A stretch of DNA of 64,000 bases from Mesorhizobium sp. AR07 (GCF_024746815.1 NZ_CP080525.1:5202501-5266500), one strand, 5' to 3'; positions 25,697 to 33,985 are shown, counted from the first letter of the stretch. Notes: a model not told the origin generated them from the letters alone. Translations and numbers: made by a program.

Positions 25697-26473
25697 ATGA
25701 CCCATTCGAAACGGCATGGCGAAATTCTGCGGCTGTTGCAGGAAGAGGGGACCGTCACCATCGCCAGTCTGGCCGACCGGCTGGGCGTTTCACTCGAGAC
25801 CGTGCGCCGTGACGTCAAGCCGCTGACCAGCGACGGCTCCGCCCTTAAGATGCATGGCGCCATCGGCCTGCCGTCGATGATCGGCGAAGCGCCGTTCGAA
25901 CGGCGCATGCGCGAGAATGCCGATGCCAAGCGCATCATTGCCCGCATGGTCGCCGCCACCATCCGCGACGGTGAATCGATCATGCTCGACACCGGCACGA
26001 CGACGTCGTTCCTGGCCCGTGAGCTGCTCGGCCACCGACGGCTGACGGTCGTCACCAATTCATCGGACATCGCCCGCACGCTGGCCACCGTCAACGGCAA
26101 CAAGGTCTACATGGCCGGCGGCGAATTGCGCAGCGATTCCGGCGCTGCCTTCGGGGCCTCGGCCATCGACTTCGTCAGCCGCTTCTCGGTCAGCCATGCC
26201 ATCATCTCCACCGGCGCTGTCGATGCGGTGATGGGCGTCATGGACTACGATCTGGAAGAGGCTGAGTTCGCCCGCATGGTGCTGTCGCGCGGCCAGCGCT
26301 CGCTCGTCATCACCGATCACAGCAAGTTCGGCCGCCTGGGCCTGGTCCAGGTCTGCGGCTTCGACGGCTTTTCCGAACTCGCCACCGACCGGTCGCCATC
26401 AGCCGACATTACCGCCGCGCTTGCGCAAGCCGGCGCGCGGCTCAGCATCGCCGGCGGCCAAGCCGGATTCTAG
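25697..26473 (+). CDS. DeoR/GlpR-family transcriptional regulator
   Basis: A 258-residue regulator. The N-terminal DeoR HTH is RHGEILRLLQEEGTVTIASL then VSLETVRRDVKPL; a C-terminal DeoR sugar-phosphate sensor domain follows, with MLDTGTTTSFLARELLG, VVTNSSDIARTL and VITDHSKFGR. Such repressors respond to phosphorylated sugars or polyols. It diverges from the kinase/flavoprotein operon, making that operon its likely target; a phosphorylated product of the kinase could be the inducer (inference). It is convergent with the thioredoxin-reductase-like gene, 23 bases apart. Confidence 0.92.
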   Translation: MTHSKRHGEILRLLQEEGTVTIASLADRLGVSLETVRRDVKPLTSDGSALKMHGAIGLPSMIGEAPFERRMRENADAKRIIARMVAATIRDGESIMLDTGTTTSFLARELLGHRRLTVVTNSSDIARTLATVNGNKVYMAGGELRSDSGAAFGASAIDFVSRFSVSHAIISTGAVDAVMGVMDYDLEEAEFARMVLSRGQRSLVITDHSKFGRLGLVQVCGFDGFSELATDRSPSADITAALAQAGARLSIAGGQAGF

Positions 26474-26496
26474 AATCCGGATAGCTGAAAAAGAAC

Positions 26497-27396
26497 CTAG
26501 CCGAACACCATCGACTGGTGGGCGCATACGCCCGCGAAGGTGCCGGCCGCTACGGCGAAGGCGATGTTGTGCATCGACCGTGCCGCGTCGCCGGCGGCAT
26601 AGACGCCTGGAACGGTCGTCTGCTGTCTGTCATCGACGGTGATCACCGGACCGAGGAGGCCTTCAGTGAAGCCGCAACCGAGCTGCTCGGCCAGCGGGCT
26701 GGCCATTGTGTTGCGCGGCGCGGTGAACATCGCCCTGACGCCTGCCGTTCGGCCGCCATCGAGGTGGACGATCAATCCACTGGCGCCGTCCTCCCGCAGT
26801 TCGGTGACGGTGGCGGGTTCAAACCGCACTTTCTGCCTTTCCAGTGCGAGCGCCTGTTCGGCATCGGGTTCGAGCAGGCCGTTGCCGAACAGCGTGACAT
26901 CGCCCCAGTCCGTGATCAACTGCGCCTGATGCAGGGACATCGGACCGGTCGCGAGCACGCCAAGCGGCCCGCCGGAGACCTCATAACCGTGGCAATAGGG
27001 GCAGTGCAGCACGCTCTTGCCCCAGAGCTCGGCAAGCCCGGGAACTTCCGGCAGGATGTCGCGCACGCCGGTGGCCAGCACCAGCCGTGCAGCGCCGAAC
27101 GCCTCGCCACCATCGGTGGTGACTTCGAAACCGCTGCTGCCTGTGGCAACGGCATTGTCGGCGCGCCCATTGACAACCCTGGCTGTCGGGTAAGCCAGCA
27201 ATTGCCGCCTTGCGTCGTCGAGGATGGCGCCGGGCGTGCGCCCGTCCTGTCCGAGGAAGCCATGCGAATGCTCGGCAAAACTGTTGCGCGGCTGGCCGGC
27301 GTCGATCACCAGCACCTTGCGTCCCGCCCGCGCCACCTGGATGGCGGCGGACAGGCCGGCAAAGCTGCCGCCGACGACGGCGAGATCATACTGCAT
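26497..27396 (-). CDS. Thioredoxin-reductase-like FAD/NAD(P) oxidoreductase
   Basis: A 299-residue two-domain flavoprotein. The N-terminal FAD motif is LAVVGGSFAGLSAAIQVARAG, the redox pair is Cys132-Pro-Tyr-Cys135 (HCPYCHGYEV), and the C-terminal FAD contact is VPGVYAAGDAA. The NADPH-binding GxGxxA motif expected near residue 150 is weak (LGVLATGPMS), so this belongs to the bacterial TrxR-like proteins (including gliotoxin-oxidase-like enzymes) rather than standard trxB. I start at ATG 27396 with GGAG upstream. It overlaps the Rrf2 gene end by 11 bases and is probably coupled to it. Confidence 0.85.
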   Translation of the reverse strand: MQYDLAVVGGSFAGLSAAIQVARAGRKVLVIDAGQPRNSFAEHSHGFLGQDGRTPGAILDDARRQLLAYPTARVVNGRADNAVATGSSGFEVTTDGGEAFGAARLVLATGVRDILPEVPGLAELWGKSVLHCPYCHGYEVSGGPLGVLATGPMSLHQAQLITDWGDVTLFGNGLLEPDAEQALALERQKVRFEPATVTELREDGASGLIVHLDGGRTAGVRAMFTAPRNTMASPLAEQLGCGFTEGLLGPVITVDDRQQTTVPGVYAAGDAARSMHNIAFAVAAGTFAGVCAHQSMVFG

Positions 27397-27835
27397 GGCG
27401 GGAGACTCCAATGAGGTCAAAACGACGGCGGAAATCGGCGGTCAGGTCGGCCAGCGTGATGTGGCTGAGCTTCTCCGCCAGCAGCTTTTCGGCCGCGACG
27501 CGAAAATCGTCGAGCACGGCGATGACCGCTTGCTCGACAAGACAGCCGGGGCTTTCCGGCTCGGTGCTGAACGGCAGCAGCGTTTCGCCAAGCGCAACGC
27601 TGATCTCGGCCAGCGAAATGGTGTCGGGGGCTCGCCCAAGCAGCCAGCCACCGCCATGCCCGCGTGACGAGGTGACGATGCCGGCATCGCGCAATCCGGC
27701 GATGGTGCGGCGGACAACCACCGGATTGGTGTGGATGAAGGTGGCAAGCTGCTCGGAGGTCAGCGCCTGTTCGGGCTTCTCGGCCATGTGGACGAGAATG
27801 TGCAGGGTCGAGGACAGGCGGCTGTTTCGCTTCAT
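27386..27835 (-). CDS. Rrf2-family transcriptional regulator
   Basis: A 149-residue Rrf2 winged-helix protein: SRLSSTLHILVHMAEKPEQALTSEQLA, recognition region NPVVVRRTIAGLRDAGIV and wing GGGWLLGRAPDTISLAEI. Only one cysteine is present (in SPGCLVEQA), so it lacks the three-Cys set that binds an iron-sulfur cluster in IscR or NsrR; it is closer to the YwnA/CymR-like or thiol-sensing types. Its gene overlaps and precedes the TrxR-like gene, suggesting redox-responsive control of that enzyme. A palindrome abuts its start codon. Confidence 0.9.
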   Translation of the reverse strand: MKRNSRLSSTLHILVHMAEKPEQALTSEQLATFIHTNPVVVRRTIAGLRDAGIVTSSRGHGGGWLLGRAPDTISLAEISVALGETLLPFSTEPESPGCLVEQAVIAVLDDFRVAAEKLLAEKLSHITLADLTADFRRRFDLIGVSRHAV

Positions 27836-27852
27836 GTAACTTAATTAGTTAC
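27836..27852. promoter_or_regulatory. Palindrome abutting the Rrf2 start codon, candidate operator
   Basis: GTAACT and AGTTAC flank a 5-base AT centre (TAATT) with perfect symmetry. The site touches the start codon at 27833-27835 and so covers the ribosome-binding region. AT-rich symmetric sites of this size are typical for Rrf2 dimers, and autorepression is likely. Confidence 0.6.
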
Positions 27853-27902
27853 GATTGGCGCGAATGTCAAACACGCGGCATGCGCGTCCCTTGCCTCCAC
27901 GC

Positions 27903-29264
27903 CTATGCAGGCGAAGCGCGAAAAGTCATGCGGAAGCAGGCGCCGCTCGGCTTGCCGTCGAGGATCTCGATCCGCCCGCCATGCAATTGCATGATTTCCT
28001 GCACCAGGTTGAGGCCGAGCCCGGCGCCGTGATCTTGCGGGCGCAACCGGTAGAAGGGCTCGAAGACGCGCTCGCGCTCAGGCGGCGGCACGCCGCCACC
28101 TTCGTCCCGCACCTCGATGACGGCTGCGGCGGCGACGCTGATGGTAATCTTGCCAGTGCGGCCGCCATGCTCGATGGCGTTCTGGACGAGGTTGGTTACG
28201 GCGCGTTCGATCGCGGTGCGGTCGCCGGTGGCGAAAACTGTTTCTCTTTCCGGTTCGAACGACATCTCGTATCCGGCCGAGAACGCCATCGGCGCGAGGT
28301 CGACAATGACGCCACGCGCGATCGCCACAAGGTCGACCTTTTCAAAAGCCACGGCCTGCCGGTCGAGGCGCTGCAGGTCGAGCAGCTGGTCGGTCAAGGT
28401 CGAAAGCCTGGCCGCATCCTGCAGCAGCCGTGCCCGTTCCGGTGTCGCCGGCAGCGAGGCGAGGCGCGTGTTGAGGATGGCGACCGGCGTTCGCAGCTCA
28501 TGGGCGGCGTCGGTCAGGAAACGCTTGTGGCGCTCGTAGCCCTTGTCGAGACGCGCAAGCGCGGCATTCACCGCCTTCACCAGCGGCGTCACCTCCATCG
28601 GCACGTCCTTCAGCGGCAGTTGCACGCCGCGCTGGTCGATGTTGATGCGCTCGGCCTCGGCGGCCGCATGGCCAAGGCCCGATAGCGCACCACGCACCAC
28701 CCAGGGCGTCGCGAACAGCGTCGCCAGCGCCATCAGGCCGGCGAGCGGCAATATCCCCCACAGGAAGAGCTGCGGCGCCTGCCCGAGCAGGCGCATGAGC
28801 GAAAGCCCGCCCTTGGTCCCGGTGAAGATTTGGACGTTGCCGGCCGCCGTATCGGACCAGCGTATCTTTCCCCCGGGCGGCGCGGCTTGCCCGAGGGCCT
28901 TGTCGATCCGGGCATCGCTGATGTTGTCCAGCAATCGAACAAACGGCTGGAAAATGGCCGGCACCGTTCCCTCCTGAAGCCGCTGCCCTTGCTTGTCACG
29001 AATGATGAACCAGAGGTCCGGAACGTTCGAGCGTAGCGTCGTCATATCCGGCGTCTCGTTGAGGACAAGCTTGCCGCTTGCATCGCGTGCGACCGCATCC
29101 GCCAGCACGTCCAGTGTGCCATCCTCGTAGTCGTGAGGGATGAGACCGGTGGCCAGCATGGCACCGAAAATGCCGACGATAATCAGCGTCAGCATCGCGC
29201 ATTGCAGCAACGCGATGCGCAGCACCAGGCTCCATTTCAGCGAACGCGGGCGCCTCATACTCAT
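27903..29264 (-). CDS. Two-component sensor histidine kinase
   Basis: A 453-residue membrane kinase. The first transmembrane helix is at about 15-40, a roughly 125-residue periplasmic sensor region follows, and the second helix lies at about 165-190. A HAMP-like linker is next, then HisKA with phospho-acceptor His255 (TDAAHELRTPVA), and a HATPase with N box NLVQNAIEHGG, G1 VRDEGGGVP and G2 GAGLGLNLV. It autophosphorylates and passes phosphate to the response regulator encoded 10 bases upstream. The sensor region has no recognised domain, so the signal is unknown. Confidence 0.93.
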   Translation of the reverse strand: MSMRRPRSLKWSLVLRIALLQCAMLTLIIVGIFGAMLATGLIPHDYEDGTLDVLADAVARDASGKLVLNETPDMTTLRSNVPDLWFIIRDKQGQRLQEGTVPAIFQPFVRLLDNISDARIDKALGQAAPPGGKIRWSDTAAGNVQIFTGTKGGLSLMRLLGQAPQLFLWGILPLAGLMALATLFATPWVVRGALSGLGHAAAEAERINIDQRGVQLPLKDVPMEVTPLVKAVNAALARLDKGYERHKRFLTDAAHELRTPVAILNTRLASLPATPERARLLQDAARLSTLTDQLLDLQRLDRQAVAFEKVDLVAIARGVIVDLAPMAFSAGYEMSFEPERETVFATGDRTAIERAVTNLVQNAIEHGGRTGKITISVAAAAVIEVRDEGGGVPPPERERVFEPFYRLRPQDHGAGLGLNLVQEIMQLHGGRIEILDGKPSGACFRMTFRASPA

Positions 29265-29274
29265 CGCTTGATGC

Positions 29275-29949
29275 TCATGTCGTCTCGCGCAGCAGATAGC
29301 CGACGCCGCGAATGCCGTTGATCGTTACGCCGCCGTCTGCGTCGGCGAGTTTGCGGCGCAGGCGCGAGACATGGGTGTCGAGCGCGTTGGACTGGATCTC
29401 GTCGTCGAGGCCGAACACCGCTTCCATCAGCGCCTCGCGCTGCACCATGCGGCCGGTCCGCCGCATCAGCGCCTCCAGTACCAGAAGTTCACGGCGCGGC
29501 AGGCCGAGCGGCTCGCCACGGATCGACACCTCGCGATGCCCGACATCGAGCACCAGATGGCCGGCGCGGATGAATTGCGACCGCATCGACACCGGGCGCC
29601 TGAGCAGCGCACGCAAGCGGGCCAGCAGTTCCTCGAAGGCGAACGGCTTGGCCAGATAGTCATCCGCTCCCATGTCCAGCCCCTCGACCTTGTCCGACAT
29701 ATCCCCCTTCGCCGTCAGCATCAGCACCGGCGTGGTGTTCTTCGCCGCACGCAGCCTGGGCACCATCGACAGCCCATCGCCATCCGGTAACTGCCGGTCG
29801 AGCAGGATGGCGTCGTAGCTGTCGGCGGCAACGAAGCCCTCGGCCTCGAGCAAAGAGCCGGCATGGTCGACGACCATGTCATGCCGCTTCAGCGCGGCAC
29901 GCAGGGCGGCAACCATTTCAGGCTCGTCTTCGACCAGCAAGATGCGCAT
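29275..29949 (-). CDS. OmpR/PhoB-family response regulator
   Basis: A 224-residue two-domain regulator. The receiver has the acidic pocket VEDEPEM, phospho-acceptor Asp51 (AILLDRQLPDG), the conserved Thr (LMLTAKG) and Lys (YLAKPF). The C-terminal winged helix includes LPRRELLVLEALMRRTGRMVQREAL and VSRLRRKLADADG. It is the first gene of the pair with the histidine kinase and diverges from the PmtA-like methyltransferase; that methyltransferase/DedA operon is a possible target by position only. Confidence 0.95.
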   Translation of the reverse strand: MRILLVEDEPEMVAALRAALKRHDMVVDHAGSLLEAEGFVAADSYDAILLDRQLPDGDGLSMVPRLRAAKNTTPVLMLTAKGDMSDKVEGLDMGADDYLAKPFAFEELLARLRALLRRPVSMRSQFIRAGHLVLDVGHREVSIRGEPLGLPRRELLVLEALMRRTGRMVQREALMEAVFGLDDEIQSNALDTHVSRLRRKLADADGGVTINGIRGVGYLLRETT

Positions 29950-30155
29950 CCATCATCCCTTGAGGAGATCAGTTGCTTCGGGCGCTACAGCGCCAACATT
30001 GCGCAAACATGGCAAATCCTGGCGGCGGGCGTCGACATCCCCTTTCTTTGCATCTGCCACCTTGCGCAATGTCTATGCAATCCAGTCGCGGCAAACAGCG
30101 CCAGTCGAGTGTTGGCGATTCGCCCGCAGCCGACACCAAGGCGTCGGACCCGGAT

Positions 30156-30845
30156 ATGAAACCGATTTCGGGTCCGACTCTGAAACAAAAGCTGCAAGTG
30201 GCTGCAATCCCGTTGGAGTGCTGCGGCCCAGGATCGAGGTTGGTAATGCCTGCAAGTGATGCCTTGTCTTTTCTCGTGGCGTGGACCGTGGCGCCGTTCA
30301 GGGTTGGCTCCGTCACGCCGTCCAGCACCAGCCTGGCGGCGCTGATGACGCGCGACATTGGCCCCGACACCGGCCCGGTGCTGGAACTTGGCCCTGGAAC
30401 CGGTCCGTTCACCCGGGCGCTGCTGGGCCGTGGGGTGAATGAAGAGGATCTGACGCTGATCGAATCCGATCCGGATTTCGCCGCGCTGCTCAAGCGGCGC
30501 TTTCCCGCGGCCCGGGTTTTCGAAATGGATGCCGTCGGTATGCGCCATTTGTCCCTGTTCCAGGGGCCGGTGGTCGGCGCCGCCGTCAGCGGACTGCCCT
30601 TCCGCCTGATTTCGCCACGCAACACGCTCGCCATTCTCGACGGCGTTTTCGCAAATCTTCGCCCCGGGGGCGCGCTCTATCAGTTCACGCTCGGCCGGCG
30701 CTGCCCGTTCGACCAGTCGCTGCTCGACCGGCTCGATCTCGAGGTCACGCGGGTCGGCCATACCTTTCGCAACTTCCCGCCGGCGACGGTCTATCGCATC
30801 GCCAGGGTCAAGACGCTCAGCACCTATGACTGGCGTTTCGCATGA
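30156..30845 (+). CDS. PmtA-like (phospholipid N-methyltransferase-type) SAM methyltransferase
   Basis: The frame has a SAM-binding motif I (VLELGPGTGPFTRALLGRG), acidic motif II (LTLIESDPDFAALLKRRFP) and the segment VVSGLPFRLISP-like AAVSGLPFRLIS, preceded by VAPFRVGSVTPSS. This order is that of the rhizobial PmtA group, which methylates phosphatidylethanolamine toward phosphatidylcholine at the inner membrane; a rRNA-dimethylase-like reading is the alternative. The start is uncertain: I use ATG 30156 (229 residues), and 30069 or 29973 are possible. The stop overlaps the ATG of the DedA gene, so the two are coupled. It diverges from the two-component system. Confidence 0.7.
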   Translation: MKPISGPTLKQKLQVAAIPLECCGPGSRLVMPASDALSFLVAWTVAPFRVGSVTPSSTSLAALMTRDIGPDTGPVLELGPGTGPFTRALLGRGVNEEDLTLIESDPDFAALLKRRFPAARVFEMDAVGMRHLSLFQGPVVGAAVSGLPFRLISPRNTLAILDGVFANLRPGGALYQFTLGRRCPFDQSLLDRLDLEVTRVGHTFRNFPPATVYRIARVKTLSTYDWRFA

Positions 30846-31459
30846 CGGGGCCGTTGACGGCCATCCTCGGTTTCGGCCTGTTCGGCGTCTTCTGCCTCGC
30901 CGTCACCGAAAAGATCCTGCCGGTTCCACCGTCGCATGTGCTGCTGCTGTTCCTCGGCATGACGGCAGCGCCCGACGATGCGACGCTTGGCGTGCTGCTG
31001 CTGGTGACCACGCTCGGCTCCACGACGGGCTGCCTGTTCTGGTACGCGACGGGCCACAGGATCGGGCCGGACCGTGCCGACGCGCTCGTCGCGCGCTTCG
31101 GCAAATATGTCTTCTTGCGCCACGCGACCTATCGCCGGCTCGGTCAGGCCTATCGCCGCAATCATCTTTGGGCATCATTGCTAGCGCAGTTCATCCCGAC
31201 GGTGCGCAACTACCTGCCGATCGCGGCCGGCGCGCTCTGTCTTCCCGTCTTGCCCTTCGCGATCGCCACGCTGCTTGGCGCGATGTTGTGGAACGCGGGC
31301 TTTCTCATCACCGGCTATCTGATGCGCGGCGGTGGTCAGGATTCGATCACGATAGGCTTCCGCATCATTGTCATCGTCGTCGCTCTGGAGACGATGTTCC
31401 TGCTTGCTCTGCGCTATGGCCCCGCCTGCCGGCGGCGCATCAGGCTGGTGCTCGGCTGA
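30842..31459 (+). CDS. DedA/SNARE-associated family membrane protein
   Basis: A 205-residue protein with about five hydrophobic segments and the DedA pattern: EKILPVPPSHVLLLFLG near the N-terminus, GSTTGCLFWYATG, then the conserved arginine stretch AQFIPTVRNYLPIAAGAL. DedA proteins (UptA/PopT-like) are lipid scramblases or flippases for undecaprenyl phosphate or phospholipids. Its ATG overlaps the methyltransferase stop (ATGA at 30842-30845), which suggests a shared role in membrane lipid handling. It stops 81 bases before the LysR gene. Confidence 0.85.
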   Translation: MTGPLTAILGFGLFGVFCLAVTEKILPVPPSHVLLLFLGMTAAPDDATLGVLLLVTTLGSTTGCLFWYATGHRIGPDRADALVARFGKYVFLRHATYRRLGQAYRRNHLWASLLAQFIPTVRNYLPIAAGALCLPVLPFAIATLLGAMLWNAGFLITGYLMRGGGQDSITIGFRIIVIVVALETMFLLALRYGPACRRRIRLVLG

Positions 31460-31540
31460 GCCCGCGGCACCAGTCTCCAGCCACGGGATAAGCTCCGGCG
31501 TCGGCTTTCCTTCCCTTGCGCGCCGGTGTTTAGTCCGGCC

Positions 31541-32446
31541 ATGGCCTTCACCATCCGCCAGCTGCAATTCTTCATCGCCGTTGCCGAGCAAGGCACGGTG
31601 TCGGGTGCCGCGCAAAACCTGTCCATCTCGCAATCCTCGGTCACCGAAGCGATCAAGGAGCTCGAAAGCGACCTCGGCGTCGAACTGTTCGAGCGCCATC
31701 CGCGCGGCCTGAACATCACCCACAAGGGCCATCAGTTCCTGCGCCACGCGACAAAAATCCTTGCCGACGTTTCCGACGCACGCCGCTCTTTCTCAGGTGA
31801 ACAGGCGGCAGTGGGCGGCCGGCTGCTGCTTGGCGTCACCTCGCTGGTTGCCGGTTACGTCCTGTCGGATCTGCTCGCCCGCTACCGCCGCGCCCATCCG
31901 GGCGTCGAGGTCTCGGCCATCGAGGACAATGGCGACTACCTCGAACATCTCTTGATCGGCGGCAAGCTCGACATCGCCGTCATGGTCACCTCGAACCTGC
32001 GCGACCGCACCGCGCTGCAATCGGAAATCCTCGAAGTCTCGGCCTACCGGCTGTGGCTGCCGCTTGGCCATCCGCTCGCCGGCGCCGATATCATCGGCAT
32101 TGGCGACATCGCCGGCGAGCCGCTGATCATGCTCACCGTCGACGAGATTGAGGAGAACACCGGCAAGCTGCTGGCCGCCATCGGCGCCAAACCGCATGTC
32201 GCCTTCCGCACGCGTTCCGTCGAAGCTGTGCGCAGTCTCGTCGCCACCGGCGCCGGCGTGGCGCTGCTGCCCGATCTTGTCTACCGGCCCTGGTCGCTGG
32301 AAGGCGACCGCATCGAATCGCGCGATATTTCGGGCTCCTTGCCGGTGGTGCAAGTCGGCATGGTCTGGCGGCGCGGCTCCGGCCTGCCGCAGGCGGCGCG
32401 CGATTTCATCGGCCTCGCCCAGTCGCAACGCACGGTCCGCCGCTAG
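31541..32446 (+). CDS. LysR-family transcriptional regulator
   Basis: A 301-residue LTTR. The N-terminal HTH is FTIRQLQFFIAVAEQGTVSG then SISQSSVTEAIKELESDLG; the C-terminal substrate-binding fold has LLLGVTSLVAGYVLSDLLAR and GVALLPDLVYRP. I start at ATG 31541; five more residues are possible. Its position after the DedA gene on the same strand does not show a target, and no divergent gene shares its promoter region, which is unusual for LTTRs. The stop runs directly into a repeat element. Confidence 0.92.
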   Translation: MAFTIRQLQFFIAVAEQGTVSGAAQNLSISQSSVTEAIKELESDLGVELFERHPRGLNITHKGHQFLRHATKILADVSDARRSFSGEQAAVGGRLLLGVTSLVAGYVLSDLLARYRRAHPGVEVSAIEDNGDYLEHLLIGGKLDIAVMVTSNLRDRTALQSEILEVSAYRLWLPLGHPLAGADIIGIGDIAGEPLIMLTVDEIEENTGKLLAAIGAKPHVAFRTRSVEAVRSLVATGAGVALLPDLVYRPWSLEGDRIESRDISGSLPVVQVGMVWRRGSGLPQAARDFIGLAQSQRTVRR

Positions 32447-32577
32447 AGCAATTCCAGGAAAAGTGTGAAACGGTTTTCCCGAGAAAAGCGCGTAGCGCTT
32501 TCCCTGGGGAATTGCGTCAAAACAAAGAGTTAGAGCGGTTCGCCGTTTCCATGAAACGGTGAACTGCTCCAGAGTGT
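32445..32577. repeat. Rhizobial intergenic mosaic-type repeat (family D)
   Basis: Begins within the LysR stop codon with AGAGCAATTCCAGGAAAAG and continues through ACGGTTTTCCC, GGGGAATTGCG and TCAAAACAAAGAGTTAGAGC, ending in CGGTGAACTGCTCCA. Internal pairs (CAATTCCAGG with CCTGGGGAATTG; GCGGTTCGCCGTTTC with GAAACGGTGAACTGC) make two adjacent hairpins. From general knowledge this type of sequence is frequent between rhizobial genes. It separates two convergent genes and may serve as a terminator. Confidence 0.75.
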
Positions 32578-32580
32578 GGC

Positions 32581-33063
32581 CTACTCCAGGCTGACGTCGC
32601 CAGTCTCGCGCTTGCGCCTTGTGATGGAAACCGCCTCCGCCTTGAACGGCCCGATGGGAGCAACCTCGAAGCGGCCGGCGCCGGCAAGCCTGACGGCGCG
32701 GCGGAACGTCGGACACTCCATCGGCCGGGCTGCCGGACATCGGGCGGCGTGACGCAAAGCCTCTCGGATCGCGGTCAAGCGCTGGATGGTTTGGTCCAGT
32801 TCGTTCGCCTTGGCATCCAGGCGCCCTCGATCCATTTTCGGCAGGCCGTCGGGCGTCAGCATCGCGGAAATCTCGTCCAGTGCGAATCCACCGGCGCGTC
32901 CAAGCGCGATCAAGGCGAGCCGTTCCAGGACGGCCGGGTCGAACAAGCGGCGCTGGCCGCGACGGCCGATCGAGGCGATGAGGCCCTTCTCCTCGTAGTA
33001 GCGAAGTGTCGAGGCGGGCACGCCGGTGCGGCGCGACACTTCGGCAATGTCCATATCTTTCAT
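32581..33063 (-). CDS. MerR-family transcriptional regulator
   Basis: A 160-residue MerR protein: MKDMDIAEVSRRTGVPASTL then RYYEEKGLIASIGRRGQRRLFD is the winged HTH, followed by ERLALIALGRAGGFALDEI and a dimerisation helix (LDAKANELDQTIQRLTAI). The tail has two cysteines (ARCPAARPMECP) in a spacing unlike the SoxR, CueR or ZntR metal sites. I start at ATG 33063, where similarity begins. It diverges from a methyltransferase gene whose promoter has the MerR-type 19-base spacer, so it probably activates that gene. Confidence 0.9.
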   Translation of the reverse strand: MKDMDIAEVSRRTGVPASTLRYYEEKGLIASIGRRGQRRLFDPAVLERLALIALGRAGGFALDEISAMLTPDGLPKMDRGRLDAKANELDQTIQRLTAIREALRHAARCPAARPMECPTFRRAVRLAGAGRFEVAPIGPFKAEAVSITRRKRETGDVSLE

Positions 33064-33065
33064 GC

Positions 33066-33096
33066 TTGACCTCAAGTCGGCTTGAACTCGTAGAGT
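33066..33096 (+). promoter_or_regulatory. MerR-type promoter with 19-bp spacer and central dyad
   Basis: A -35 box TTGACC (33066-33071) and -10-like TAGAGT (33091-33096) are 19 bases apart. The spacer carries the dyad TCAAG-TCGG-CTTGA. MerR-family activators bind such a dyad within an over-long spacer and untwist it. The core resembles the SoxR-type CCTCAAGTTAACTTGAGG site. It reads toward the methyltransferase at 33140. Confidence 0.7.
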
Positions 33097-33139
33097 GCTG
33101 GCGACGATCGGTGAGAGCAACAGAAAAGTGAGGTCCGTT

Positions 33140-33985
33140 ATGCCGCAATCCGCGCAGCCAAACACACGGCAAGCCGCGCTCTGGAACGACGCCAGCGGAA
33201 AGGCCTGGGTCGAGATGCAGCCGATCCTCGACGAGATACTGGCGCCGTTCGAGCGGCTGGTCGTCGATGCCGGCTATCCCGGGGAAGGGGGCAATGTCCT
33301 GGACATCGGCTGCGGCGCCGGCGCCACAACTCTGGCGATGGCGCGCCGCGTGGGCAAGGACGGACGTTGCGTTGGGCTTGACATCTCGCAGCCGCTTGTC
33401 GCCCTGGCGACGGAGCGCAGGAGGGGGGAAGAGGTAGCAAACGCAAGTTTTGAAGTTGGCGATGCCCAGACATATGCGTTCGAATCCGGATACTTCGACG
33501 CTGTTGTCTCGCGCTTTGGTGTCATGTTCTTCGATGATCCCGTGGCCGCGTTCACCAACATAAGACAGGCCGCAAGGCGCGGTGGCAAACTCGCCTTTGC
33601 TGCCTGGCGCAGTCCGGTCGAGAATGATTTCATGACGACCGCTGCGCGAGCGGCGGCGCCTTTCCTGCCGCCCGCACCCGCGCCAGACCCCGATGCGCCG
33701 GGGCAGTTTGCCTTTGCCGATGGCGCCAAGGTGAAGCGGATCCTTGAAGCGAGCGGCTGGGCGTCAATCGAAGTCGAACAGGCGGACGTCCTGTGCCAGA
33801 TCGCCCAAGGCGATCTGATGACGTATGTCACCCGGCTAGGGCCGGTCGGCGCCGCGCTGCGCGAGGTTGACCGGGCAACGGCCGAAAAAATCACTACGGT
33901 GTTGCCTGCTGCCTTCGCGCCTTTCGTGGAGGACGGCGAGGCTCGCTTCAATGCCGCCTGCTGGCTGGTGACGGCGCTTGCTTGA
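33140..33985 (+). CDS. Class I SAM-dependent methyltransferase (MerR-controlled)
   Basis: A 281-residue methyltransferase. Motif I is VLDIGCGAGATTLAMARRVG, motif II VGLDISQPLVALA, and then FDAVVSRFGVMFFDDPVAAF and ARRGGKLAFAAWRS, the UbiE/Methyltransf_25 pattern. The N-terminal QAALWNDASGKAWVEMQPIL is typical of a subgroup of rhizobial small-molecule methyltransferases. ATG 33140 has GAGG upstream. It diverges from the MerR gene with a MerR-type promoter between them, which suggests induction by a toxic compound that it methylates (inference). Confidence 0.85.
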   Translation: MPQSAQPNTRQAALWNDASGKAWVEMQPILDEILAPFERLVVDAGYPGEGGNVLDIGCGAGATTLAMARRVGKDGRCVGLDISQPLVALATERRRGEEVANASFEVGDAQTYAFESGYFDAVVSRFGVMFFDDPVAAFTNIRQAARRGGKLAFAAWRSPVENDFMTTAARAAAPFLPPAPAPDPDAPGQFAFADGAKVKRILEASGWASIEVEQADVLCQIAQGDLMTYVTRLGPVGAALREVDRATAEKITTVLPAAFAPFVEDGEARFNAACWLVTALA

